Shown in pieces: positions 51,925 to 60,705 of a stretch of DNA of 64,000 bases. The stretch is from Pigmentiphaga sp. H8 (lineage in GTDB: Bacteria > Pseudomonadota > Gammaproteobacteria > Burkholderiales > Burkholderiaceae_B): positions 1,550,001 to 1,614,000 of the forward strand of contig NZ_CP033966.1 of NCBI RefSeq assembly GCF_003854895.1, written 5' to 3'. A model generated the notes under the pieces. That model was not told where the DNA came from. It ran no database searches and worked only from the letters and a program-made list of their open reading frames with translations. Position numbers and translations under genes: made by a program. How positions within the stretch are numbered: the first letter of the stretch is position 1; each line of letters opens with the position of its first letter.

Positions 51925-52800
51925 ATGCTGCTTTGCCGCTTCGATGCGGACCGGCTGGGACTGGTGGAAGGGGACCGGGTCCGCGACGTCACGCCCGCTC
52001 TCGCCATCCTGCCCGCCCATACCTATCCGCTGCCGCCTTTCGATCCGCTGATCGCCAACCTGGACGCGGTCAAGCGATGCATCCGCGACCTGTTGCCCGG
52101 CGCGCCCAGCGTGCCGCTCAAGGACGTGTCCTTGTTGAGCCCCGTGGCCAGTCCGGGGAAGATCGTCGCGGCGCCGGTCAACTACCTGAAGCACCTGGAC
52201 GAAGCCCGGGGCGATGCGCAAATCCATCATCGCAACCAGGTCGGCGAAATCCAGCGCGTGGGCCTGTTCCTGAAGGCCACCAGTTCCCTGGTCGGCCCGG
52301 CCGCGGGGGTCGCGCTGAAGCATCCGGATCGCCGCAATGACCACGAAGCCGAGGTGGTGGTCGTGATCGGCCGGCGCGGCCGCGACATTCCCGCCGCGCG
52401 GGCGCATGAATACATCGCGGGTTATTGCGTGGGGCTGGACATGACCACCCGCGGGCCGGAGGAGCGCAGCCTGCGCAAGTCCATCGATACCTATTCGGTG
52501 CTGGGGCCGTGGATGGCGACGCCCGACGAAGTGCCGGATCCGGCCAGCCTGGATTTCTGGCTGACCGTGAACGGCCAGCCGCGCCAGCGGGCCAATACCC
52601 GGGATCTCGTGCTGGGCATTCCCCAACTGATCGAACTGGCCTCGTCGTTCTATACGCTGCATCCCGGCGACCTGTTGTTCACGGGAACGCCGGAGGGCGT
52701 CGGGCCGGTCGAGGCGGGCGACGTCATCGACGTCGAAGTGGCGGGCGTGGGCCGGATGACGGTGGTCGTGCGCCAGGCGCAGGCGGGAGACCCGGCATGA
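51925..52800 (+). CDS. Fumarylacetoacetate hydrolase family protein, probable fumarylpyruvate hydrolase
   Basis: 291-residue hydrolase that would cleave fumarylpyruvate or maleylpyruvate to fumarate/maleate and pyruvate. FAH motifs: SPGKIVAAPVNYLKHLDEA, FLKATSSLVGP, the metal-binding HEAEVVVVIGRRGRDI and GLDMTTRG, and LFTGTPEGVGPV at the end. AAGGAG lies five bases before ATG. First gene of an operon with 3-hydroxybenzoate 6-hydroxylase and gentisate dioxygenase, with which it shares ATGA overlaps. Confidence 0.88.
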   Translation: MLLCRFDADRLGLVEGDRVRDVTPALAILPAHTYPLPPFDPLIANLDAVKRCIRDLLPGAPSVPLKDVSLLSPVASPGKIVAAPVNYLKHLDEARGDAQIHHRNQVGEIQRVGLFLKATSSLVGPAAGVALKHPDRRNDHEAEVVVVIGRRGRDIPAARAHEYIAGYCVGLDMTTRGPEERSLRKSIDTYSVLGPWMATPDEVPDPASLDFWLTVNGQPRQRANTRDLVLGIPQLIELASSFYTLHPGDLLFTGTPEGVGPVEAGDVIDVEVAGVGRMTVVVRQAQAGDPA

Positions 52801-53987
52801 AAGCAGACGATGCATCCCGGGTGCTGGTGGCGGGGGGCGGCATAGGCGGACTGGCGGCGGCGCTGGCGCTGGCGCGCACGGGGCGTTCGACGACGGTATT
52901 CGAGCAGGCCGAGACCTTCAAGGAAATCGGCGCCGGCATCCAGCTGGGCCCCAACGCCTTCCATACTTTCGACGCGCTGGGCATCACCGACAAGGTGAAC
53001 CGGCTGGCTTCGTTTCCCGACGACATCGTCGCGATGGACGCGCTGTCGGGCGAACGGCTGGTGCAACTGCCTGTCGCCCGCCTGTTTCCGCAGCGCTTCG
53101 GCCAGCCCTACGGATTGATCCACCGCGCGGACCTGCACGCGGTCCTGCTGGAAGCCTGCCGCGAAAGCGGGCGCGTCACGCTGCATGCCTCCACCAAGGT
53201 CCAGGACCACGAGGACACGCCGGATGGCGTCGTGGTCCGCACCCAGCAAGGGCAGACGTTCGTCGGCGCGGCGCTGATCGGCGCCGACGGGCTCTGGTCC
53301 ACCATTCGCGCGGGTATCGTGGGCGACGGCAAGCCCCGCGTCTCGGGCCACATCGCCTACCGCGCGGTGCTGCGCGCCGACGAGGTGCCCGACAGCAACC
53401 GGCTGAACGCCATGGTGGTCTGGATGGGGCCCAAGTATCACCTGGTCCACTACCCCTTGCGCGGCAACGAACTGTTCAACCTGGTGGCGGTCTTTCACAG
53501 CGATCGCTACGAGGACGGCTGGGACACCTACGGCGACCCGGAGGAACTGCACCTGCGCTTCCAGGGCGCGCATCCCTTGGTCCTGGGCATGCTCGAGAAG
53601 ATCGAGTCCTGGCGCATGTGGGTGCTGTGCGACCGCGAACCCGTGGCCAACTGGAGCAAGGGGCGGGTCACGCTGCTGGGCGATGCCGCGCACCCGATGC
53701 TGCAATACCTGGCGCAGGGCGCCTGCATGGCGATGGAGGATGCGGTGTGCCTGGCCGGCAAGGTGAGTGCCCATCGGGGCGACATGGCCGCCGCGTTCCT
53801 GGACTACCAGCAGGCGCGCTACCTGCGCACCGCCCGCACGCAGCTGACGGCGCGGCTCTATGGCCATGCCTACCACGCCGCCGGTGCCACGCGCGACCTG
53901 CGCAACGCGTTCCTGGGCGCCAGGACGGCGGAGCAGACCATGGAAAGCATGGCCTGGATGTACGACCCGAAGGAGATTCCTCGATGA
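52797..53987 (+). CDS. 3-Hydroxybenzoate 6-monooxygenase
   Basis: 396-residue flavin hydroxylase converting 3-hydroxybenzoate to gentisate with NADH. FAD motif VAGGGIGGLAAALALARTG, then GLIHRADLHAVLLEA, GADGLWSTIR, and LGDAAHPMLQYLAQGACMAMEDA near residue 300; the end YDPKEIPR is typical of the salicylate/3HB6H group. It overlaps the preceding gene by four bases and the dioxygenase gene by four. The assignment to 3-hydroxybenzoate rests on the gentisate dioxygenase that follows; a salicylate 5-hydroxylase would have a different architecture. Confidence 0.88.
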   Translation: MKADDASRVLVAGGGIGGLAAALALARTGRSTTVFEQAETFKEIGAGIQLGPNAFHTFDALGITDKVNRLASFPDDIVAMDALSGERLVQLPVARLFPQRFGQPYGLIHRADLHAVLLEACRESGRVTLHASTKVQDHEDTPDGVVVRTQQGQTFVGAALIGADGLWSTIRAGIVGDGKPRVSGHIAYRAVLRADEVPDSNRLNAMVVWMGPKYHLVHYPLRGNELFNLVAVFHSDRYEDGWDTYGDPEELHLRFQGAHPLVLGMLEKIESWRMWVLCDREPVANWSKGRVTLLGDAAHPMLQYLAQGACMAMEDAVCLAGKVSAHRGDMAAAFLDYQQARYLRTARTQLTARLYGHAYHAAGATRDLRNAFLGARTAEQTMESMAWMYDPKEIPR

Positions 53988-55015
53988 CGGACGACATGCG
54001 CGCGCGGCGCGAGGCGTTCTACGGCCGGATCGACGCCAGCCATTGCACGCCGCTGTGGGAGGTGCTGCACGGCCTGATCACGCCCACGCCGTCCACGCCC
54101 TGCCAGCCTTGCCATTGGCCCTGGGAAACCATGTGGCCCTACCTGCGGGATGCGGGCAGCCTGATCAGCGCCGAAGAGGCCGAGCGCCGGGTCCTGGTGC
54201 TGGAGAATCCGGGGCTGCGCGGCCGCTCCCGCATCACGCACAGCCTGTATGCGGGCCTGCAGCTCATCCTGCCCGGCGAAGTGGCGCCGCCGCATCGCCA
54301 CTCGCAATCGGCCATGCGTTTCGTCCTGCAGGGCAGGGGCGCCTATACGGCGGTGGACGGACGCCGGATAGCGATGGAGGAGGGGGACTTCGTCATCACC
54401 CCGTCGTGGGCCTTCCACGACCACGGCAATCCTTCCGACGAACCCATGGTCTGGCTGGATGGGCTGGACGTGCCCATCGTGGAACTGTTCGACGCGCAAT
54501 TCATGGAGAAGGGCGACGCCGCGCCGGCGGGGCAGGGCGGCGACGGCGGGGACAATCTGGCGGCTTTCGGCGCGACGATGAAGCCGGTCGGCTTCGAACC
54601 GGCCAGCCGGACCTCGCCGCTGTGCTGGTATCCGTACGCGCGCAGCCGTGAAGCCCTGCTGGCCTTCGCGCGGTCGCAGGCGCCGAATCCGTGCTGGGGC
54701 CACAAGCTGCAATACGTCAATCCCGTCACCGGCGGGTGGCCCATGCCGACCATGGGCACGTTCCTGCAATACCTGCCGGCAGGCTTCGAGGGCGCGGCTT
54801 ACCGGTCGACCGACGCCACCGTCTATGCCGTGCGGGAAGGCAGCGGGACATGCCGCATAGGCGGACGGGAACTGCGCTTTGGCCAGCGCGACGTGTTCGT
54901 CTGCCCGTCATGGGTGCCGTACACGCTGCATGCGGATGCCGATACCGTCCTGTTCAGTTTCTCGGATCGGCCGGCGCAGCAGAGCCTGGACATCTGGCGC
55001 GAACTGGCGGGCTGA
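53984..55015 (+). CDS. Gentisate 1,2-dioxygenase
   Basis: 343-residue bicupin Fe(II) enzyme that opens gentisate to maleylpyruvate. The N-terminal cupin has PPHRHSQSAMRFVLQGRGAYT and PSWAFHDHGN with three His for iron, and the C-terminal cupin (VCPSWVPYTLHADADTVLF) has lost part of its metal site, as usual in the family. It overlaps the hydroxylase by four bases and ends the operon. No maleylpyruvate isomerase gene is seen in the window. Confidence 0.92.
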   Translation: MTDDMRARREAFYGRIDASHCTPLWEVLHGLITPTPSTPCQPCHWPWETMWPYLRDAGSLISAEEAERRVLVLENPGLRGRSRITHSLYAGLQLILPGEVAPPHRHSQSAMRFVLQGRGAYTAVDGRRIAMEEGDFVITPSWAFHDHGNPSDEPMVWLDGLDVPIVELFDAQFMEKGDAAPAGQGGDGGDNLAAFGATMKPVGFEPASRTSPLCWYPYARSREALLAFARSQAPNPCWGHKLQYVNPVTGGWPMPTMGTFLQYLPAGFEGAAYRSTDATVYAVREGSGTCRIGGRELRFGQRDVFVCPSWVPYTLHADADTVLFSFSDRPAQQSLDIWRELAG

Positions 55016-55024
55016 GAGCCGCGG

Positions 55025-55918
55025 TTACATCGCGACCGCGGCGCGTTCGAACAAGGTGGACAGATAGGCAGCCGCCGGCGTCAGGGGCACGCCGGCGCGC
55101 GAGATCTGCACGATGTCGGGGCCCTCGATGTGCTCGCGTATGGAGATGGCCTCGATCACCCCTTCGAACAGGCTGGCCTGCAGCCACTGACGCGGCAGCA
55201 TGGCCAGCGCGTCGGTCGAGCTGAGCAGCGCGGCCACGCCCACCATGGATTCGGCCTGGGTCTTGGGCACGGGCGGGGGCAGGCCCTGGCTGGCGAAGGC
55301 ATCCTCGAATTCCGCTTCCACCCGTTCGCGCACGCCCGTCAGGATCCAGTCCTGGTCGACCAGTTCCGCCAGGCTGGTGGCATGGCGCCGGGGGTGGTCC
55401 TTGCGGCCCACGACCACCCGGTCGTTGTGGAACAGCAGGTCGACCTTGTAGCCGTCTCCGATGGGGCGCGCGGGCCGGGGGCCGATGAAGAAATCCAGGG
55501 TACCGTCCTGCAGGCGGCCTTCCAGCATGGAGAAGAAGCCTTCCATCATGCGCAGCCGCATGCCGGGATATTTCTTGCGAAAGCCTTGGTGCGCCTGGGC
55601 CGCCATGACCAGCCAGACCGCGCTGGACAGGCCCACGGTGACGGTGCCCGACGGGGTGCCCAGCAACTGCGCCACTTCCTCGCGTCCGCGCTGGAGTTCG
55701 GCCATGGCGGCGTGCGCGCGGCCATAGAAGGCCTGGCCGATGGGCGTCAGCACCACGCCGCGCGCGTGCCGCTCAAGCAGGGGCGTGCCCAGTTCGCCTT
55801 CCAGTTCGCGCAGGCTGCGGGTCAGGGCGGGCTGGGCCAGGCCCAGGGCCCGCGCGGCACCGCGCACGCTGTGCGCGTCGGCGATGGCGACGAAATCTCG
55901 CAGGTGATGCAGTTTCAT
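55025..55918 (-). CDS. LysR-type regulator 2
   Basis: 297-residue regulator: MKLHHLRDFVAIADAHSVRGAARALG and LAQPALTRSLRELEGELGTPLLER as winged helix, then the effector domain with LSSAVWLVMAAQAHQGFRKK. It is divergent from Bug 4 and the following FAD hydroxylase, which it most likely regulates. A TCGATA-N9-TATCGA dyad lies just upstream of its start. The start at 55918 is the standard LysR N-terminus; the frame continues 36 codons upstream through the operator. Confidence 0.9.
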   Translation of the reverse strand: MKLHHLRDFVAIADAHSVRGAARALGLAQPALTRSLRELEGELGTPLLERHARGVVLTPIGQAFYGRAHAAMAELQRGREEVAQLLGTPSGTVTVGLSSAVWLVMAAQAHQGFRKKYPGMRLRMMEGFFSMLEGRLQDGTLDFFIGPRPARPIGDGYKVDLLFHNDRVVVGRKDHPRRHATSLAELVDQDWILTGVRERVEAEFEDAFASQGLPPPVPKTQAESMVGVAALLSSTDALAMLPRQWLQASLFEGVIEAISIREHIEGPDIVQISRAGVPLTPAAAYLSTLFERAAVAM

Positions 55919-55919
55919 G

Positions 55920-55940
55920 TCGATAACGTCCAGGTATCGA
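55920..55940. promoter_or_regulatory. LysR-type operator of Bug 4 unit
   Basis: TCGATA, nine bases, TATCGA: a perfect 6-bp dyad of the LysR T-N11-A kind, one base from the lysR start and 89 bp before Bug 4. Confidence 0.5.
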
Positions 55941-56028
55941 TGGGAGGATTTTGCCATCTTTCTGTAAGCAGTGACCTTACCTAGACTCGTCTCCCACAAC
56001 AAGTACCCACCCACCACGGAGACCAACG

Positions 56029-57012
56029 ATGACCCTACCCCGATTCGCGGCGGCCCTGTTCTGCGTCATGGCCTTGCAGCCGATGGCCGCCGGCGCGGCG
56101 CAGCCGGATGCCTTTCCCTCGCGGCCGGTGCGGATGCTGAGCCCGTTTCCGGCGGGGAGCGGACCCGATGCCGTGGCCCGCATGGTGGGCGAGCAATTGT
56201 CCAAGGACTGGGGCCAGCCCGTCGTGGTGGAGCCCCGGCCCGGCGGCAACGGCTTCATCTCGATGGAAGCGGTGCGCCGCGCGGCCGCCACCGGCTACGA
56301 CCTGGGCGTCGTCGACGTCGGCCACATGGCCATCAATCCCAGCCTGTTCCGCAAGCTGCCCTACGATCCGGTCAAGGACTACGTCCCGGTCGGCGGGTTG
56401 TACCGGACCTCGTTCTTCGTGGTGGTTTCCGGCGGCAGCCCGATCAAGTCGGTGCGCGAACTGATCGCCGCGGCGCAGGCTTCGCCGGGCAAGGTGACGT
56501 ACGGGTCGTGGGCGGTCGGCAGCCCCGGCCACCTGGGCGCCGCGCAGGTGGAGGCGGCCACGGGCACGCAGATGCTGCACGTGCCGTTCAAGGACACCGC
56601 GCAACTGTACGCGGCCGTGGCCAACGGCGAAGTGACCTGGGCGCTGGGGTCGTACGCCACCGCAGGCGGATTGATCCAGGCCGGCAAGCTGCGCGTGCTG
56701 GCGGTGGCCGACGGCGCGCGGTCGTCGGCGCTGCCCGACGTGCCCACGCTGGAAGAGGCGGGCGGCCCCCGGGGCGTGGATGCGTCCACCTGGGTGGCCC
56801 TGGTGGCGCCGGCAGGCACGCCGGCCGAGCGGGTGGACGCGGTCTCGCGCGCGGTGCGCGCGGCGCTGGACGTGCCCGAGGTCAAGACCAAGATGGCCAC
56901 GTTCGGATTCGTGCCCGCCGCCGTTCCCGGCGCGACGGTGTCCGAGTGGATGCGCAAGGACACGCCCCGCTATGCCGAGATGGTACGGCGCACGGGGGCG
57001 ACGACGGACTGA
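56029..57012 (+). CDS. Bug-type periplasmic solute receptor 4
   Basis: 327 residues. Signal peptide PRFAAALFCVMALQPMAAGA, then FPSRPVRMLSPFPAGSGPDAVARM and GQPVVVEPRPGGNGFISMEA, the Bug carboxylate loops (the first carries SGPD where GGTD is usual). GGAGA precedes the ATG. It starts the LysR-controlled unit and is followed within 13 bp by an aromatic hydroxylase, so it probably imports that enzyme's substrate. Confidence 0.92.
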   Translation: MTLPRFAAALFCVMALQPMAAGAAQPDAFPSRPVRMLSPFPAGSGPDAVARMVGEQLSKDWGQPVVVEPRPGGNGFISMEAVRRAAATGYDLGVVDVGHMAINPSLFRKLPYDPVKDYVPVGGLYRTSFFVVVSGGSPIKSVRELIAAAQASPGKVTYGSWAVGSPGHLGAAQVEAATGTQMLHVPFKDTAQLYAAVANGEVTWALGSYATAGGLIQAGKLRVLAVADGARSSALPDVPTLEEAGGPRGVDASTWVALVAPAGTPAERVDAVSRAVRAALDVPEVKTKMATFGFVPAAVPGATVSEWMRKDTPRYAEMVRRTGATTD

Positions 57013-57025
57013 AGGACGCTTCATC

Positions 57026-58714
57026 GTGAATACCATGCAGACAGAAGTCGCCATCGTCGGCGGCGGTCCGGCCGGCCTGATGCTGGCGATCGAACTCGGG
57101 TGCAGGGACATTCCCTGCGTCCTGCTGGAGGAAGATGCCGATCCGCCGGCCTTTCCCAAGGCCAACGCGACCTCGGCCCGGACCATGGAGCACTATCGCC
57201 GGCGCGGCTTTTCCGACGAAATCCGCGCTCTGGGCCTGCCGCCGGACTACCCCCAGGACGTGGTCTATTGCACGCAGCTGGCGGAGTATGAACTGGCGCG
57301 CTTCAGGATTCCGAGCCGGGGCGACGCGGCGCGGCGCAGCGAGGCCGGCGGTCATGCCTCGGGCAATGCCGGCGACTACGGCAGCGATGCATGGCCCACG
57401 CCCGAACTGCCGCACCGCGTGCAGCAGATGCTGATCGAGCCCGTGCTGCGCAGGCGCGCTGCTACCTATCCGAGCGTGCGGTTGTGCCTGGGCCAGCGCG
57501 CGGTTGCCGTCGAACAGGACGACCAGGGCGTTACCGCCGTGGTCGAGCCCGAAGGCGGCGGCCAGGCGTGGCGGCTGGAAGCGCGCTATCTGGTCGGGTG
57601 CGACGGCCCCCGCAGCCTGGTGCGCAAGTCGCTGGGCGTGGCCTATTCGGGGCAGGGCAGCGAGCAGCGCGATTTCTTCGGCGGCCAGATGCTGTCCATC
57701 TATTTCCGGTCCAGGAGTCTCTATGAAGCAATCGGCAAGCAGCACGCCTGGCAGTACTGGGCCGTGAACGCGCGCCAGCGCGGCCTGCTGATCGCCGTGG
57801 ACGGCATCGAGACTTTTCTGTTGGCCGTCCAGCTGGCGCCGGGGCAGGAGCCCACCGACATCGACGCGGTCGCCACCGCGCATGCCGTGGTGGGCAGGGA
57901 ATTCGACTTCGAACTGATCGACCGCCTGCCGTGGGTGGCCGGCTATACGCTGGTGGCGGACCGGATGGGCGCGGGCCGCGTGTTCCTGGCGGGCGACGCA
58001 GCGCACCTTTTCACGCCCACGGGCGGGATGGGCTACAACACCTCGATCGACGACGTGGTGAATCTGGGCTGGAAGCTGGCGGCTGTGATCCAGGGCGCGG
58101 CGCCGCCCGCGCTGCTGGACAGCTACGAGCGCGAGCGCCGGCCCATGGCGCTGCGCAATACGGCCTTCGCGCGCCGCATGGCGGACAGCATCGGCAACCT
58201 GCGCGCCGGCGCCGACATCGAGGCGGCCGGCGAGGCCGGGGTCCAGGCGCGCGCCGAACTCGGCCGCCGCCTGGCCGCGCACGTGGCCAGCGAGTTCAAT
58301 ATCCCCGGCCTGCAACTGGGCGTGCGCTACCTGGACAGCCCCATCGTCGCGGCCGAGTCCGGCCCCGCGCCGCAAGACGATCCGAATCGCTATGAACCGC
58401 TGGCCTTGCCGGGGTCGCGCGCGCCGCATGCCGTCGTGCGCGGCAAGGTGTTGTTCGACTTGTTCGGACGCGACTTCACGCTGCTTGCCTTCGGCGTGCT
58501 GCCGGCCGCCGAGCGCGAGGCGTGGCGCGAGGCGGCGAACGAGTACGGCATGGGGCTGGAAGTGCTGGAGATCGACGATGCCGCCGCGCGGACCCTTTAT
58601 GGCGCCGAGCGTGTGTTGATCCGGCCCGATCACCACATCGCCTGGCGGGGCCGGGCGGGGGGCGATGCGAGATCGCTGCTGGCCCGGGCTACAGGCAGGG
58701 CGAGGGAGAATTGA
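57026..58714 (+). CDS. FAD-dependent aromatic hydroxylase (MhpA/TfdB-like)
   Basis: 562-residue flavoprotein hydroxylase. VAIVGGGPAGLMLAIELG binds the ADP part of FAD, GCDGPRSLVRKSLG follows, and GDAAHLFTPTGGMGYNTSIDD binds the flavin ring. The C-terminal domain (DFTLLAFGVLPAAEREAW and VLIRPDHHIAWRG) is the reduced thioredoxin-like part typical of MhpA/PgaE-like enzymes. GTG 57026 is used (AAGGA nearby); ATG 57035 is the alternative. Substrate is a phenolic compound, not identifiable from sequence. Confidence 0.87.
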   Translation: MNTMQTEVAIVGGGPAGLMLAIELGCRDIPCVLLEEDADPPAFPKANATSARTMEHYRRRGFSDEIRALGLPPDYPQDVVYCTQLAEYELARFRIPSRGDAARRSEAGGHASGNAGDYGSDAWPTPELPHRVQQMLIEPVLRRRAATYPSVRLCLGQRAVAVEQDDQGVTAVVEPEGGGQAWRLEARYLVGCDGPRSLVRKSLGVAYSGQGSEQRDFFGGQMLSIYFRSRSLYEAIGKQHAWQYWAVNARQRGLLIAVDGIETFLLAVQLAPGQEPTDIDAVATAHAVVGREFDFELIDRLPWVAGYTLVADRMGAGRVFLAGDAAHLFTPTGGMGYNTSIDDVVNLGWKLAAVIQGAAPPALLDSYERERRPMALRNTAFARRMADSIGNLRAGADIEAAGEAGVQARAELGRRLAAHVASEFNIPGLQLGVRYLDSPIVAAESGPAPQDDPNRYEPLALPGSRAPHAVVRGKVLFDLFGRDFTLLAFGVLPAAEREAWREAANEYGMGLEVLEIDDAAARTLYGAERVLIRPDHHIAWRGRAGGDARSLLARATGRAREN

Positions 58715-58729
58715 CCGCCGCCTGAGGCA

Positions 58730-59512
58730 TCAGGGCGCGAACGCATCGTCCTCGACGGCTTCGCGTATCTCCGCGACCAGGGCCAGCAGCGGATCGGCCA
58801 GAATGCGGGCGGTGCTGGCCAGGGGTTCGCTGGTCGACGTGCTGAGATTGAGCACGTAGATGTCGTGGCCGATCCGCAGCGGCGTCGCGACTGCCACCAC
58901 CTCGGGCTGCCACGCCGCGGCGCAATAGCCACGGGTGCGCACGCTGTTTCCTGCTTCGCCGATTTCCCGCGCCAGGGCCGGCCAGTTCCGGCCGCGCCGC
59001 TGCTTGAACGTTTCCAGCAGGGGTTTGAGCTCCGCTTCGGTCAGCGTCGCCAGGTAGGCGCGTCCCAGCGAAGTCAGCTCCATCGGCACGCGCTGCCCCG
59101 AGACGACGTGCCGCAAGGCCGCGCGGCGCGCATAGCGTATCGATTCCAAATAGACCATTTCGTCGCGGTCCGGCGCCGCCAGTCCCACGTTGATCCGCTT
59201 CGCTTCGGCCAGGGCCCGCATCCGAGGCGCGGCCAGTTGCAGCACGCGCGATCCGGTGCGCATCGCATGCGCCAGGCTGAGCACGGCGGGGGCGAGCCGG
59301 TAGGCCCGGCTGTTGCCGTCGAACTGCAGCAGGCCGCTACGGACCAGTGTCTGCGTGAGCCGGCTGACGGTGGATTTCGACAAGCCGCTGCGTTCGGCCA
59401 GCTCCGTGTTCCCCAATGTGGCCGATCCGGGCCGGAATGCCCGCAGGATCTCGACGCCCCGTTCCAGGGAGCGGTTGGTGGGCGATCGTCCTGGTTTGCG
59501 AGGGCCTTCCAC
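58730..59512 (-). CDS. IclR-family regulator 2
   Basis: 260-residue regulator. Winged helix: RSLERGVEILRAFRPGSATLGNTELAERSG and LSKSTVSRLTQTLVRSGLLQF; effector domain with YLESIRYARRAALRHVVSGQRVPM and RGYCAAAWQPEVVAVATPL. GTG 59512 is chosen because GGAGG lies six bases upstream; the longer frame to 59560 runs into a TTCCA-N5-TGGAA dyad. It is divergent from Bug 5 and converges on the hydroxylase gene with 15 bp between stops. Confidence 0.9.
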   Translation of the reverse strand: MEGPRKPGRSPTNRSLERGVEILRAFRPGSATLGNTELAERSGLSKSTVSRLTQTLVRSGLLQFDGNSRAYRLAPAVLSLAHAMRTGSRVLQLAAPRMRALAEAKRINVGLAAPDRDEMVYLESIRYARRAALRHVVSGQRVPMELTSLGRAYLATLTEAELKPLLETFKQRRGRNWPALAREIGEAGNSVRTRGYCAAAWQPEVVAVATPLRIGHDIYVLNLSTSTSEPLASTARILADPLLALVAEIREAVEDDAFAP

Positions 59513-59554
59513 GTGCAGCCTCCGTTTTCGCGTTTGGCGTGGAGGGGAATTTTG

Positions 59555-59569
59555 TTCCACTGCTTGGAA
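59555..59569. promoter_or_regulatory. Possible IclR operator between iclR 2 and Bug 5
   Basis: TTCCA-CTGCT-TGGAA, a perfect 5-bp dyad, 43 bp upstream of the iclR start and 116 bp upstream of Bug 5. Confidence 0.4.
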
Positions 59570-59684
59570 TTCGGCAACTGCGTTGCAAAAGGATCGCGCC
59601 TAATCTTTCGCCTGGCAGGCCCGCCTGCCTACAAGAACGAGCGAACCCCCCGGTGCGAACGCCGGTGTCCTACAGGAGACGACG

Positions 59685-60668
59685 ATGTCCGATTCAACCC
59701 GAAGCATGGCGGCGCGCCGCCATGTGCTGGGAATGCTGGCCGGCATGCTGCTGGCCGCCAATGCCGCATGGGCGGCCTACCCCGAACGCCCCCTCCGCCT
59801 GATCGTTCCCTTTTCGCCGGGAGGCGGAACGGATCTGATCGCACGGACGCTGGGCGCGGAAATGGGCAAGGACCTGGGCAAGCCCATCGTCGTGGAGAAC
59901 AAGCCTGGCGCTGGCACGATGATAGGCACCGATGCCGTGGCCAAGAGCCCGCCCGACGGCTACACCATCCTGATCGCCTCGTTCGCCCATGCGGTCAATC
60001 CCAGTCTCCAGCCCAGGCTGCCGTACTCGCACGAAACGGCGTTCGCACCAGTCATCCTGATCGGCGCGGGTCCGAACGTGCTGGTGGTCCGGGCCGAGAG
60101 CCCCTACAAGACGATGGCGGATCTGCTCGCGGCCGCCAAGGCCAACCCGGGCAAGCTGACCTACGCGTCGCAGGGCATCGGGACCTCCGCCCACCTGGCC
60201 GGCGAGATGTTCAGCAACCTGGCCAAGGTGGAACTGACCCACGTGCCCTACAAGGGGGCGGGTCCGGCGATCACGGATGTGCTGGGCGGGCAGGTGGACA
60301 TGATGTTCGGCACGGCGGCCGCCACCTCGGGCTATGTGGAGAGCGGACGGTTCCGCGCCCTGGGCGTGACCAGCGCCAAGCCTTCTCCGTCCTTCGAGGG
60401 CGTGGCGCCGATCGGGGACACGGTGCCCGGCTACGTGGTCGAAAGCTGGTACGGGCTGTACGTGCCGGCGGGAACGCCGCCCGAGATCGTCGATCGCCTG
60501 AACAAGGCGGCCAGGATCGCGGCAAGAAGCGCCGAGTTCCGGGAGAAGGTCGAGAAGGAAGGCCTGGGCATCCGCGCGGGCGATCCGGCTGAACTCGAGG
60601 CCTATGTGGCCGCAGAAGAAAAGCGCTGGCGCAAGGTCGTCCGGGAAAACCATCTCAAGCCCAACTGA
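59685..60668 (+). CDS. Bug-type periplasmic solute receptor 5
   Basis: 327 residues. N-terminus has MAARRHVLGMLAGMLLAANAAWA, a signal peptide with twin Arg but lacking the full Tat motif, then YPERPLRLIVPFSPGGGTDLIART and GKPIVVENKPGAGTMIGTDA. GGAG lies before ATG. First gene of a unit with enoyl-CoA hydratase and acyl-CoA synthetase, so the ligand is probably an aromatic or aliphatic acid that is converted to a CoA thioester. Confidence 0.92.
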   Translation: MSDSTRSMAARRHVLGMLAGMLLAANAAWAAYPERPLRLIVPFSPGGGTDLIARTLGAEMGKDLGKPIVVENKPGAGTMIGTDAVAKSPPDGYTILIASFAHAVNPSLQPRLPYSHETAFAPVILIGAGPNVLVVRAESPYKTMADLLAAAKANPGKLTYASQGIGTSAHLAGEMFSNLAKVELTHVPYKGAGPAITDVLGGQVDMMFGTAAATSGYVESGRFRALGVTSAKPSPSFEGVAPIGDTVPGYVVESWYGLYVPAGTPPEIVDRLNKAARIAARSAEFREKVEKEGLGIRAGDPAELEAYVAAEEKRWRKVVRENHLKPN

Positions 60669-60705
60669 GCAGCCGCGTGCTGCATGCAAGGATGCGGGAA
60701 TCACC

